The notes beneath the pieces are model-generated. The model did no database searches. It was not told the origin of the DNA and worked only from the letters and a program-made list of their open reading frames with translations. A DNA stretch of 64,000 nucleotides from an uncultured Rhodospirillaceae bacterium (lineage in GTDB: Bacteria; Pseudomonadota; Alphaproteobacteria; Rhodospirillales; Rhodospirillaceae): positions 186,001 through 250,000 of the forward strand of contig CALSLN010000009.1 of assembly GCA_943787205.1 (NCBI GenBank). The letters are read 5' to 3'. Below are positions 54,728 through 63,184 of this stretch, one piece after another (the first letter of the stretch is position 1; each line of letters begins with the position of its first letter). A program made the position numbers and the translations under genes.

Positions 54728-56332
54728 GTGACTGGGTCAGCCGCCCCCTCCAATGGCATCAGCGCTTCTGGTAAAGTTATTGGGCCAGCTGCCACCGCCG
54801 CGGAAGTAAGTTGGCGACATTGGCTAGGGTTCTCAATTCTTCTGATCGGCCAGTTCATGGCCGTCCTCGATATTCAGATTGTAGCCAGTTCTCTGGGCGA
54901 ACTTCGCGCAAGCCTCGGCGCCACTGTTGAAGAAATAGCGCTGATTCAGTCCACCTACCTAGTCGCTGAAGTCATTATGATTCCGCTATCGGCTTGGCTA
55001 GCTCGGCTGCTCTCCATCCGCATTATGTTCGCCGGTTCCGCTGCCTGCTTTGTTGTAGCAAGCCTGCTGTGCGCATCGGCTTGGAATTTGGAATCCATGC
55101 TGGTGTTTCGAGCCCTACAGGGCTTCTGCGCTGGCGCACTGACACCTTTGTCGTTCGCGACCATATTTTTTATGTTCCCCCGATCTAAACATGCCATTGG
55201 CGTCGCCATTGCAGGCATGATCACGACAACAGGGATCACCTTAGGACCGATCGTCGGCGGTTGGGTAACCCTCACGTTCTCCTGGCACTGGATATTCCTC
55301 ATGAATGTGGTGCCCGGTCTCATTGTCGTGTTCGGCGTACTCGCGCTTATCGACGTTGATCGACCTCAGCCTCATATTCTCCCTCAAATCGACATCCCGG
55401 GCGTTGTCCTTGCAGGGCTTTTCTTGGGCAGCTTGGTCATTCTATTGGATAAGGGGCCAGAAAATGACTGGTTCGACACGCCTTGGGTCGCGCGCCTCGC
55501 AGTCGTGATGCTCATCAGCGGTGGGCTATTTCTATGGCGAGAGTTAACCTGCAGATATCCCGTGGTCGAGCTGCGACTCTTTAAGGATGGAACATTTACC
55601 GCGGGCTGTATTTGTTCTTTCATTCTAGGCGCGGCAATTGTCGGGTCCGCATATTTAAGCCCCGCGATGTTATCGACAGTACGGCGATTCAATAGTCAGC
55701 AGATCGGCACCGTGATGATGTTCACGGGAGCAGCTCAAGTGTTCTTAGCTCCGTTAGCAAGCTACATGGTGCAACGGATGGCCGCGCGCGTTGTTCTAGG
55801 CATAGGACTATCGATTCTTATTACATCGCTCGTACTGCATGGCCAAATGACATCGGAAATGGGGCTAGACCAGCTCGCAGTTCCGCAATTTCTTCGCGGG
55901 CTAGGAATTATGATGTGCTTCATGCCGATTACGATCGTGGCCATCGGCAGCGTCCCTCTCTCAGATGTGCGAACAGCAAGCTCGTTGTTCAATCTCTTTA
56001 GAAGCCTTGGCGGCGCCATTGGCTTAGCATTAATCACAACATTCCAAGAATCGCGGTTCAACTTCCACCGCGAACGGTTACTCGCGCAAGTCGGCGAAGG
56101 TGGAATTGTTGCAGGACAATGGTTATCCAGCCTGCAACAACGAATCGAAGACGCCTATGGAGCAGCATCTAACCCTGAAGCCGCAGCCATGAAAATCATG
56201 AATGGGTTTATTGAGCGGGAGGTTTGGGTGCTCACGTTCAACGATATGTGGGTCGCGATGGCGGTTTACTGCGGAATCGCGTTTCTCATTCTCCCTTTTC
56301 TGCCGGACCGCGTAAAACAGCAGTCGGATTGA
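54728..56332 (+). CDS. DHA2-type MFS multidrug efflux pump (EmrB-like)
   Basis: About 534 residues from a GTG at 54728, one base after the stop of the adaptor gene; an ATG 34 codons earlier lies inside that gene in another frame. Fourteen helices with 'FMAVLDIQIVASSLGELRASLGATVEEIALIQSTYLVAEVIMIPLSAWLARLLSIR' (motif D1/A region) and 'GNPIVGGWVT'-like motif C ('ITLGPIVGGWVTLTFSWHWIFLMN') mark a 14-helix drug:proton antiporter. It forms an EmrAB-type pump with the adaptor. The substrate is unknown, and a detoxification role for the adjacent catabolic genes is possible. Confidence 0.9.
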   Translation: MTGSAAPSNGISASGKVIGPAATAAEVSWRHWLGFSILLIGQFMAVLDIQIVASSLGELRASLGATVEEIALIQSTYLVAEVIMIPLSAWLARLLSIRIMFAGSAACFVVASLLCASAWNLESMLVFRALQGFCAGALTPLSFATIFFMFPRSKHAIGVAIAGMITTTGITLGPIVGGWVTLTFSWHWIFLMNVVPGLIVVFGVLALIDVDRPQPHILPQIDIPGVVLAGLFLGSLVILLDKGPENDWFDTPWVARLAVVMLISGGLFLWRELTCRYPVVELRLFKDGTFTAGCICSFILGAAIVGSAYLSPAMLSTVRRFNSQQIGTVMMFTGAAQVFLAPLASYMVQRMAARVVLGIGLSILITSLVLHGQMTSEMGLDQLAVPQFLRGLGIMMCFMPITIVAIGSVPLSDVRTASSLFNLFRSLGGAIGLALITTFQESRFNFHRERLLAQVGEGGIVAGQWLSSLQQRIEDAYGAASNPEAAAMKIMNGFIEREVWVLTFNDMWVAMAVYCGIAFLILPFLPDRVKQQSD

Positions 56333-56419
56333 TTAGGATTGCATTCTCTAGTCGCCTCCCACGATTTCGGGGCTAAGATTACAAATGCCCTGCACATGTT
56401 TGACGGAGAAGGACACATC

Positions 56420-58021
56420 ATGAGCCATACCCATACGCTGCAAGACGGACCGTGCGCCCTATGCGACGCAAACACAGAGCAGGTGCATAAAGAAGATCAA
56501 CCGTCATTAAGCCGACGCGCGGCATTTGCTGCATCAGCAGGCGCTTCCGCCTTCGCTACTGGCGGGTTTTTTGATGCGTCGGCGAAGGCCCAATCCACTC
56601 GGCCAGAAAACATTCCATCCGGACAATACGTCATTGAAGCGGGCTGGCTTCTTACCGAAATCGATGGTCGACATGAACTATTACGAAATACGTCAGTGCT
56701 CGTCGATGGCGATCGAATTGCCAAGATCTCCGCAGGCCGAATTGCAGGCACCTACAATCGTATCGAAACCCACAAACACATCGTCACGCCAGGCTTCATC
56801 AGCGGCCATACTCATGCCTGTACGGCTACACCAACGCGAGGGTTGATAGAAAATGGCCGGCGACCAAGTGGCCGACGCCCCCAAGAGCTCGTTGAGCAAC
56901 TCACCGATAGCGAGCTCGACAAATTAACTGCATACAACGTTGCCGAACTCCTTCGTGGCGGAACAACCACGCACGTCGAAATGAGTCTGAGTTTGCGCCA
57001 AGCTCAATCTTATGTCCGCGTCGCTGAAGCCTGGGGTGTTCGCGGATACCCTGGCGGAATGATTCCTGGCACAGCACGGCTCGGCCCCATTTGGGCGCGC
57101 ACAGACGATCAAGTGCTTCTGGAGTCAGAGCAAGGGACACTGAAAGAAGTCGCCGACAATCTAGCCTTTGCTAAAGAGAAAATGGGTGCAAGTGATGGCC
57201 GCATCCAACCCATGATGACCCCCCACGCCACTGACACCCATACGCCAGCAACCATGGCAGCAATCGCCGCCGCAGTTAAAGAGCTTGGCACGGGCCTGCA
57301 TATTCATTTGTCACAGTCAGCTGTGGAAACGGAACGTGTAAAACGACTTTGGGGCGTCACACCAACACAATGGCTTGATAGCTTCGGATTGCTCGATGGC
57401 ACAGTCTTCGGCGCACATATGGGCGGCCTAGACTGGGATATTGACCCTGCCATTCTGGTTGAGCGCGGCGTCGTTCTTGCACATTGCCCGTCCGCTGGGG
57501 GAGCCGGCGGCTTTAGCCAAAACTACCCAGAAGCTCTAGCGGCAGGTATAGCCGTCAATATTGGCATCGACACACATTCCAATGATTACTTAGAAAACCT
57601 CAAGCTCGCCGTCCTCTATGGCCAAGCGCGCTATACCCTTCTCAAGGATGGCGCACAGGCTGTTAAATGGCCGACAGCATGGACAGCATTGCGCAATGCC
57701 ACGTCAGTTCCCGCAGCGGCTCTAAAAAGAGACGACATTGGGCGACTCGTCGAAGGGGCCAAGGCTGATCTTGTGGCGATCGATGTATCTGGATTTTTGG
57801 TTGGCAGCGGTGCTTTGCCACCGGAACCCCTGAATAATCTACTTTATGCCAATGGCTTAATGGTACGCCACGTGATTACGGATGGCTTAATTCAAGTGTA
57901 TGACGGTCATCTTGTTGTCGACGATGAAGAGCGCGTCATGTCTGATGGTGGGCTCATTATGGCCTCCATATACGACCAGCTGAGGACAGAAAACTGGTTC
58001 ACACCATTACCGCGAGAGTAG
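56420..58021 (+). CDS. Tat-exported metal-dependent amidohydrolase
   Basis: About 533 residues from the ATG at 56420 (GGAGAAGG upstream; the frame opens 27 codons earlier). A twin-arginine signal (LSRRAAFAASAGASAFATGG) follows a Cys-containing leader (CALCDAN). The amidohydrolase superfamily core has metal His pair HTH in 'GFISGHTHACT', then 'TTTHVEMS', 'LHIHLSQSAVE', 'GAHMGG' and the catalytic Asp in 'GIDTHSND'. This is the ATZ/TRZ/guanine-deaminase-like group acting on C-N bonds. Export of such an enzyme is unusual. It precedes the flavin oxidoreductase by 89 bases on the same strand. Confidence 0.88.
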   Translation: MSHTHTLQDGPCALCDANTEQVHKEDQPSLSRRAAFAASAGASAFATGGFFDASAKAQSTRPENIPSGQYVIEAGWLLTEIDGRHELLRNTSVLVDGDRIAKISAGRIAGTYNRIETHKHIVTPGFISGHTHACTATPTRGLIENGRRPSGRRPQELVEQLTDSELDKLTAYNVAELLRGGTTTHVEMSLSLRQAQSYVRVAEAWGVRGYPGGMIPGTARLGPIWARTDDQVLLESEQGTLKEVADNLAFAKEKMGASDGRIQPMMTPHATDTHTPATMAAIAAAVKELGTGLHIHLSQSAVETERVKRLWGVTPTQWLDSFGLLDGTVFGAHMGGLDWDIDPAILVERGVVLAHCPSAGGAGGFSQNYPEALAAGIAVNIGIDTHSNDYLENLKLAVLYGQARYTLLKDGAQAVKWPTAWTALRNATSVPAAALKRDDIGRLVEGAKADLVAIDVSGFLVGSGALPPEPLNNLLYANGLMVRHVITDGLIQVYDGHLVVDDEERVMSDGGLIMASIYDQLRTENWFTPLPRE

Positions 58022-58110
58022 AGGCTCCAAATACCGTTGGTTCACCGGCCTATACGGGCTATGACAGGTTAGTATTTTAGTTTGCTATATGACCAATAAG
58101 TGAGCCCTGC

Positions 58111-60102
58111 GTGACCGACACTCCTGACACGATTTACCCCCATCTTTTCTCGCCCATCACTCTCGCGGGCAAACAGCTGCGAAACCGTTTGGTTCACGCT
58201 TCTATGTCATTGCGTTACGTATCCGACGGCGCCGTGAACGATGAAACGATTACGTATTACCGAAACCGTGCGCAAGGTGGCGTATCCATGGCCATCACTG
58301 AGCCCATGGGGACAACACGTTGGAATATTGCACCTCGGCGTATTCAGGTCTTTGGCAAAGCCAATGAAGATGGCTTGAAGCGCTTTGCCGATGAAGTCGG
58401 CAACGACGGCTGCTTGATGATCGGGCAACTCCAAGATTCCGGACGTGGCAACCACGAAGGCGGCCGCAGGGCCAACTCCATCGGCCCCTCACCTCTGCCA
58501 GACGATTTAAGCTGGACAGTGCCCCACGCCATGACGACTGACGAAGTTGAAATCATGATTTCGGATTTTGCGGAATCAGCGGCTTGGCTCAAACAGTGTG
58601 GATGGAGCGGGATAGAAATTTCCGCCGGGCACGGACATATTTTTCACCAGTTTCTTTCGTCCCACTCGAACATTCGAGAAGACAAGTTTGGCGGCGATAT
58701 TGAAGGCCGCACACGGATTGTCCGAGATCTCATGTCCGCAATTCGGAGTCTCGCTGGAGGGGACTTCATTATCGGAGTCAAACTACCAGGCGAAGACGGT
58801 GTCCCAGGCAGCATAGATTTAGCAGAAGCAAAACGCATTTCAGAACAGGTCGCATCGAACGGCACTGCCAGCTACGTCACCTATTGCTGGGGATCACATT
58901 CAGACACCCTATATTGGCACCTACCCGATCTTCATGGGGAGCGCGCGCCATTCGTTGAGAAAATCAAAGAAATCGCAGAACCGTTTGGAGATACACCCGT
59001 AGGCGCACTAGGGCTCATCACAGACCCCAACGAAGGCGATCGTGCAGTAGAGTCTGGCCAAGCTGATCTTGTGATGCTCGGCCGCCCGCTGGTAACTGAT
59101 CCAGCCTGGGGCAAGAAGGCCATGGAAGGTCGCGAGGCACAAATCCGTTATTGCGTATCAGGCAACACATGCTGGCAAATGATCATCGCTGGCGGGCGCC
59201 TTCAATGCGACAACAATCCAAGAGTCGGGCAGCCGGACGAGGTGGATTGGTGGCCATCGCCAGCAAAAACCAAACGCAAAGTCGTCGTCGTCGGAACTGG
59301 GGTCGCTGGAATGGAAGCGGCTTGGATTGCTGGCGCGCGCGGCCACGACGTCACGGTGTTCGGGATTTCTGGTGACGTCGGTGGCAAAGCCCGCGTGCAT
59401 GCAGAGCTTCCTGGTGGTGAAAACCTCTCCAGCATTTATGACTATCAACAACTCAGTGCGAATAAAGCAGGCGTTAAATTCGAACTTGGCATCACCGCAT
59501 CGCTGAATGACATATCTGCCCTCAGTCCTGACGCTGTAATCTTGGCAACCGGCTCAACAATGTCTTGGCCGTCCTTTCTTCCAGACGAGTACAAAGACGA
59601 AGGGTTTTTCCCAGATCTTCGTGACACTATGGCGATGCTTCTTGAACGCCCCTCGCCCCAGCCAGGCACGGCCGTCATCTACGACCAAGACCATACCAAG
59701 ATGACCTACGCTTCCGCGGAATGGCTCGCTGATAAGTTTGATCGTGTGATCATTGTCACACCGCGCGACAGAATCGCATCTGACGAGGCCCTCGTGAATC
59801 GACAAGGCATATATGCTCGATTGCTCGAGAAAAAAGTTCAAATCGTAACGAGTTGCGATCCGTCCCCCGAATCCTTATTCGAAGAAGGCCAAGTTACCGC
59901 GCGCAACGTTTTTAATGGGCAAGAACAGATCATCGATGACGTAAGTCTATTTACGTACTCAACGTCCCGCATACCGAATCTGCACCTCGCGCCCGGACTT
60001 CGCGATATGGGTGTCGACCTGCATATGATCGGTGACGCCTATGCACCGCGCCTTGTTGTGACGGCGACGGCCGACGGCAACAAGGCTGGACTAACTGTCT
60101 GA
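58111..60102 (+). CDS. Old-Yellow-Enzyme/FAD fusion oxidoreductase, one Fe-S cysteine missing
   Basis: 663 residues starting at GTG 58111. The N-terminal FMN-binding TIM barrel ('LFSPITLAGKQLRNRLVHASMS', 'GWSGIEISAGHGHIFHQFLSS') has the active-site GHGH region. The C-terminal FAD/NAD(P) domain has 'KVVVVGTGVAGMEAAWIAGARGHDV'. Between them is the [4Fe-4S] region 'RYCVSGNTCWQ ... LQCDNNP', which has three cysteines. The position of the second cysteine of the classic C-x2-C-x2/3-C-x11/12-C motif is Gly. The architecture is that of dienoyl-CoA reductase, trimethylamine dehydrogenase and N-demethylases. Some relatives may also lack that Cys. It converges with DUF1838 copies 3 and 4. Confidence 0.88.
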   Translation: MTDTPDTIYPHLFSPITLAGKQLRNRLVHASMSLRYVSDGAVNDETITYYRNRAQGGVSMAITEPMGTTRWNIAPRRIQVFGKANEDGLKRFADEVGNDGCLMIGQLQDSGRGNHEGGRRANSIGPSPLPDDLSWTVPHAMTTDEVEIMISDFAESAAWLKQCGWSGIEISAGHGHIFHQFLSSHSNIREDKFGGDIEGRTRIVRDLMSAIRSLAGGDFIIGVKLPGEDGVPGSIDLAEAKRISEQVASNGTASYVTYCWGSHSDTLYWHLPDLHGERAPFVEKIKEIAEPFGDTPVGALGLITDPNEGDRAVESGQADLVMLGRPLVTDPAWGKKAMEGREAQIRYCVSGNTCWQMIIAGGRLQCDNNPRVGQPDEVDWWPSPAKTKRKVVVVGTGVAGMEAAWIAGARGHDVTVFGISGDVGGKARVHAELPGGENLSSIYDYQQLSANKAGVKFELGITASLNDISALSPDAVILATGSTMSWPSFLPDEYKDEGFFPDLRDTMAMLLERPSPQPGTAVIYDQDHTKMTYASAEWLADKFDRVIIVTPRDRIASDEALVNRQGIYARLLEKKVQIVTSCDPSPESLFEEGQVTARNVFNGQEQIIDDVSLFTYSTSRIPNLHLAPGLRDMGVDLHMIGDAYAPRLVVTATADGNKAGLTV

Positions 60103-60105
60103 TCG

Positions 60106-61029
60106 TTAAATCGGTTTCGGCTTACGGGCCTTCATAAAGTCACGGTAATTGTTTCGCACGCCCGTCCAGCTATCGAGATCAAACATCTCCGGCAGCGTCT
60201 CCTGCAACAAAGTTAACGGCTCTGCAGGGATTTCATCCATAGACAAGAACTTCATGCCGAACCCGCGAGACAAAGAGAATCCAGGACGCCCCGCCATCTC
60301 CAACCAAGGTGTCCATGTTACGTTCTCTTGGTAATGGTTCAGCGCGCGCACTGCATCAAGGTCGGCATTCTCAAGATCCGCCAGAGAGGCCATGAACAAA
60401 ATAAAGGACTGCCAGGTCGTCGTTTCGCCCGAAGATTCCTTTGGCCATTTTTCTGGCGATAGGGGATTCGGGAAAGAGAACTCTGACTGCACCGGCATCC
60501 ATACGGAGCCACCCATGACGGTCCAATCCATATTCACCGGCTTAATCGTAGCTTCTGGGCCAGTATCTGATCCGTCAGGCGTTACCAAGACTTCAATAGG
60601 GCCAATGACGTAGGGCATCGGCTCCACGTCTTCGCCCGTTAATGGATTGCGAAACGTCTTTAGTACGGCGAATTCATCGAATGGCGTATAGAGCGCACAT
60701 TCATGCATCTTGTACGTATGCTCAGTCTCGCTGACCCGGCTCCACTGCGTTACATTATAATTGATCATGCTGTAAAACGGCGTGAATGAATCGTCGTCAG
60801 GGTTGTAGCCATAGACCCACCCGCGGGAGACTCTGTGAGACGTGACATTGTCTTTTAACGTGCCAATCATTTTGACCTTGGCCCGCATTTTAGAAATCGG
60901 ATCATCAAGATTAAGTGGCTCTTGAGCCGAGGCAACCCCTCCGATTTCTAGAGGGGGAAGAGTCCCAAGCCCGGTTGCCAATCCGGCACCACCAGCAAGC
61001 ATCGTGCGACGATCAAGTGAAACGGTCAT
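60106..61029 (-). CDS. DUF1838 protein with Tat signal (copy 3)
   Basis: 307 residues. The Tat signal is short (SLDRRTMLAGGAGLATGLG). The body has 'VTSHRVSRGWVYGYNPDDDSFTPFYSMINYNVTQW', 'PLTGEDVEPMPYVIGPIEV', 'WPKESSGETTTWQSFILF' and 'HYQENVTWTPWLEMAGRPG'. It begins 3 bases after the stop of copy 4, so the two are translated together, and they are clearly closer to each other than to copies 1 and 2. It converges with the flavin oxidoreductase, leaving 3 bases between stops. Function is unknown. Confidence 0.9.
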   Translation of the reverse strand: MTVSLDRRTMLAGGAGLATGLGTLPPLEIGGVASAQEPLNLDDPISKMRAKVKMIGTLKDNVTSHRVSRGWVYGYNPDDDSFTPFYSMINYNVTQWSRVSETEHTYKMHECALYTPFDEFAVLKTFRNPLTGEDVEPMPYVIGPIEVLVTPDGSDTGPEATIKPVNMDWTVMGGSVWMPVQSEFSFPNPLSPEKWPKESSGETTTWQSFILFMASLADLENADLDAVRALNHYQENVTWTPWLEMAGRPGFSLSRGFGMKFLSMDEIPAEPLTLLQETLPEMFDLDSWTGVRNNYRDFMKARKPKPI

Positions 61030-61032
61030 GAC

Positions 61033-61968
61033 TCAGCCCTCCCCTGCGATCGGTTCGAGAGGCGGTTTTGGTTTCTGATTGCGCAAATACCACAGGAACT
61101 CGTTCTGAAAATCACCCCAGTTTTCACGATCCAGCACCTCTGGAACATGTTTCTCCAAACGCTTCAGCCGATCGGCGGGAATTTCGTCCCATTTCATCTT
61201 TTTGCCGTAACCACGCGCCACCAATCGACCTGGCCTCTGCCCCATTAACATCCATGGCTGCCACCGGGTGTTTTCCTGATACCAGCTATGCGCCATTGCC
61301 TGCTTAACGTCGGGATCTGCCAAATCATTCAACTTGGCAGCAAACATAATAAAAGAATCCCAGCCAAAAGTTTCCCCCGCAGACGCACGAGGCCAAACGT
61401 CAGGTTGAAGCGGATTCTTATAAGCCACTGACGAATCTGTCGGCATGTACACGGTGTCACCCATCACCATCCAATCAAGATGATTGGGCACGATGACGCG
61501 CTCCGCATTCTCCGCGCCCGCATCAGCATCGGTGGTGTTAGGGTCGTGCGTGGCCAACATTGGGCCGATGACGTAATGGTGGACCTTCACCTTCTCATCG
61601 GTGAAAGGGTTTACCCAATCCTCCATCACTTCATCAGTACCGAATTTCAAGTAGACCGCCACCTCAAACATCCGAGAGCGAATAATGCCATCATCGCCAT
61701 GGGTCCATTCGGACACGTTGTAATTTTCCATGGTGCAAAATGGATCGAACTTATGAGTCTCCGGGTGATACATCCAGACATGGCCAGTCGAGAGCCGGTG
61801 GACCGTTTCTTCAGCCAGGGTCCCCGTTGTTTTTAGCTTGGCTTCAAACCGTGTGATGGGATCTTGAAAATCCTGCGAGGGTGCAGCGTTTGCTGTCCCC
61901 ATCATGGGGAATCCGAAGCTACCCAATGCACCAAAGGCTGAGCGGCGGTTTAAACTAGTCTGTTCCAT
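61033..61968 (-). CDS. DUF1838 protein with Tat signal (copy 4)
   Basis: About 311 residues from the ATG at 61968 (AAGGA upstream; the open frame extends to a TTG). The Tat signal is SLNRRSAFGALGSFG. Landmarks are 'VHRLSTGHVWMYHPETHKFDPFCTMENYNVSEW', 'VNPFTDEKVKVHHYVIGPML', 'WPRASAGETFGWDSFIMF' and 'WYQENTRWQPWMLMGQRPG'. These align along their length with copy 3. It ends 3 bases before copy 3, and its start lies inside the 3' end region of the VOC gene's operon. All three (VOC, copy 4, copy 3) are probably one transcript. Confidence 0.9.
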   Translation of the reverse strand: MEQTSLNRRSAFGALGSFGFPMMGTANAAPSQDFQDPITRFEAKLKTTGTLAEETVHRLSTGHVWMYHPETHKFDPFCTMENYNVSEWTHGDDGIIRSRMFEVAVYLKFGTDEVMEDWVNPFTDEKVKVHHYVIGPMLATHDPNTTDADAGAENAERVIVPNHLDWMVMGDTVYMPTDSSVAYKNPLQPDVWPRASAGETFGWDSFIMFAAKLNDLADPDVKQAMAHSWYQENTRWQPWMLMGQRPGRLVARGYGKKMKWDEIPADRLKRLEKHVPEVLDRENWGDFQNEFLWYLRNQKPKPPLEPIAGEG

Positions 61969-61981
61969 AACTTCGGTTTCC

Positions 61982-63025
61982 TTACAGCGGCTCAAAAAAT
62001 TCTAAAAAGACACCATCCGGCGTCGCGACGGAAAATAGAGACACATCACCATATGGTGGCATAGTGACGGTTGCAGGTTCGGCCATCAGGCGCCCACCTT
62101 TTTCTGCGATCTCAGCGGCACGTCCAGCAGCATCGGACACGGGGAACCGCAAGGTTAGAATGCCAAGATTAGGCGCTATCGCGCGATCAGATAAATCCCG
62201 CCCATCGAGACCATCCCACTCCACGAATTCCACGCGCCCACTCTCACCACCAACCGGGTGCATAATTGCGGACTTGAGCGGTGTAGACGTTACGAGATTC
62301 GCCGGGAGCCCAAAGTTGTTAGCCTCAACCTGCGCCGCAGGCGAATTGCCGATGGACATTGATACGAAGCCCAGAACACCTTCATAGAAGGCAACGGTCG
62401 CATCACGGTCTTTTATGATTTGCATGGAGTTAAAAGGGCGGCTCATTTTCTTGAGGTTGGGCCAACCATCCAGTCCTGGAACGACGCGCTCGTACACACC
62501 GAAGTTTATGCCGTCAGGGCCACGCAACACGACATTCCGAAGTCGCCTCTCAGGCCCAAGAAAAAGCGTGACGGGATCATTGTAGCCAGTCCACTGATAT
62601 CGCCGAGCATCTGAGAAGTTTTTATCCACGCCTCGTGAACGCAATAGCAGCGATAGGAAACCGCCAGTATCCCAAGACTGGGCGCTAGAGCGAATCTGCA
62701 CCTGTTCGGCTCCAAAGAACTGCACCAATCGAACGAGGCCTTGTGTTTCACCTGGATTTTGCATGACGGTTACAGTCGCAGACACCTCGTTATCGAGTCC
62801 CCACTGTTCTAATTGCCGCCTATCCACATCTCCTGAGTAAATCGCCTCCCATCCGGCGATATCCTTCAACTGTCTTTGCCATTGCGACGCGTCGGAAACA
62901 CTCAGGACGGCTTCTTGCCAGCCGACATTCACCTCCAAAGGCCAATCGGAGTCGGCCTGTGCAGATGAGAATGCCATAACCACACCCGCGAATACTGACG
63001 ATAGAGCCGGTTTGCTAAATGCCAT
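61982..63025 (-). CDS. Exported VOC-fold protein
   Basis: About 347 residues from the ATG at 63025; the frame opens earlier at 63154, without support. A Sec signal (about 1-24, 'SSVFAGVVMAFSSAQA') precedes two VOC halves, each with two beta-alpha-beta modules ('LEVNVGWQEAVLSVSDASQWQ ... VNFGVYERV', 'RPFNSMQIIKDRDATVAFYEGVLGF ... GDVSLFSVATPDGVFLEFFEPL'). Exported VOC proteins are uncommon. It lies upstream of DUF1838 copies 4 and 3 on the same strand, separated by about 14 bases, so a shared periplasmic pathway is likely. The ligand or metal is not clear from sequence. Confidence 0.82.
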   Translation of the reverse strand: MAFSKPALSSVFAGVVMAFSSAQADSDWPLEVNVGWQEAVLSVSDASQWQRQLKDIAGWEAIYSGDVDRRQLEQWGLDNEVSATVTVMQNPGETQGLVRLVQFFGAEQVQIRSSAQSWDTGGFLSLLLRSRGVDKNFSDARRYQWTGYNDPVTLFLGPERRLRNVVLRGPDGINFGVYERVVPGLDGWPNLKKMSRPFNSMQIIKDRDATVAFYEGVLGFVSMSIGNSPAAQVEANNFGLPANLVTSTPLKSAIMHPVGGESGRVEFVEWDGLDGRDLSDRAIAPNLGILTLRFPVSDAAGRAAEIAEKGGRLMAEPATVTMPPYGDVSLFSVATPDGVFLEFFEPL

Positions 63026-63184
63026 GATTTTTTCAATCCCCTTTGAAGGCCCTAACCCTACCCGTCCGAACCCAAATCGCACAACGGTGAACAGATTACA
63101 GGAGGCGATCAGTGTTGGGCCTTGCACAACCATGCCGTTTTGTCGTCCAATCACGAAACACCAAATTTAGGGGCACTCAGAATC

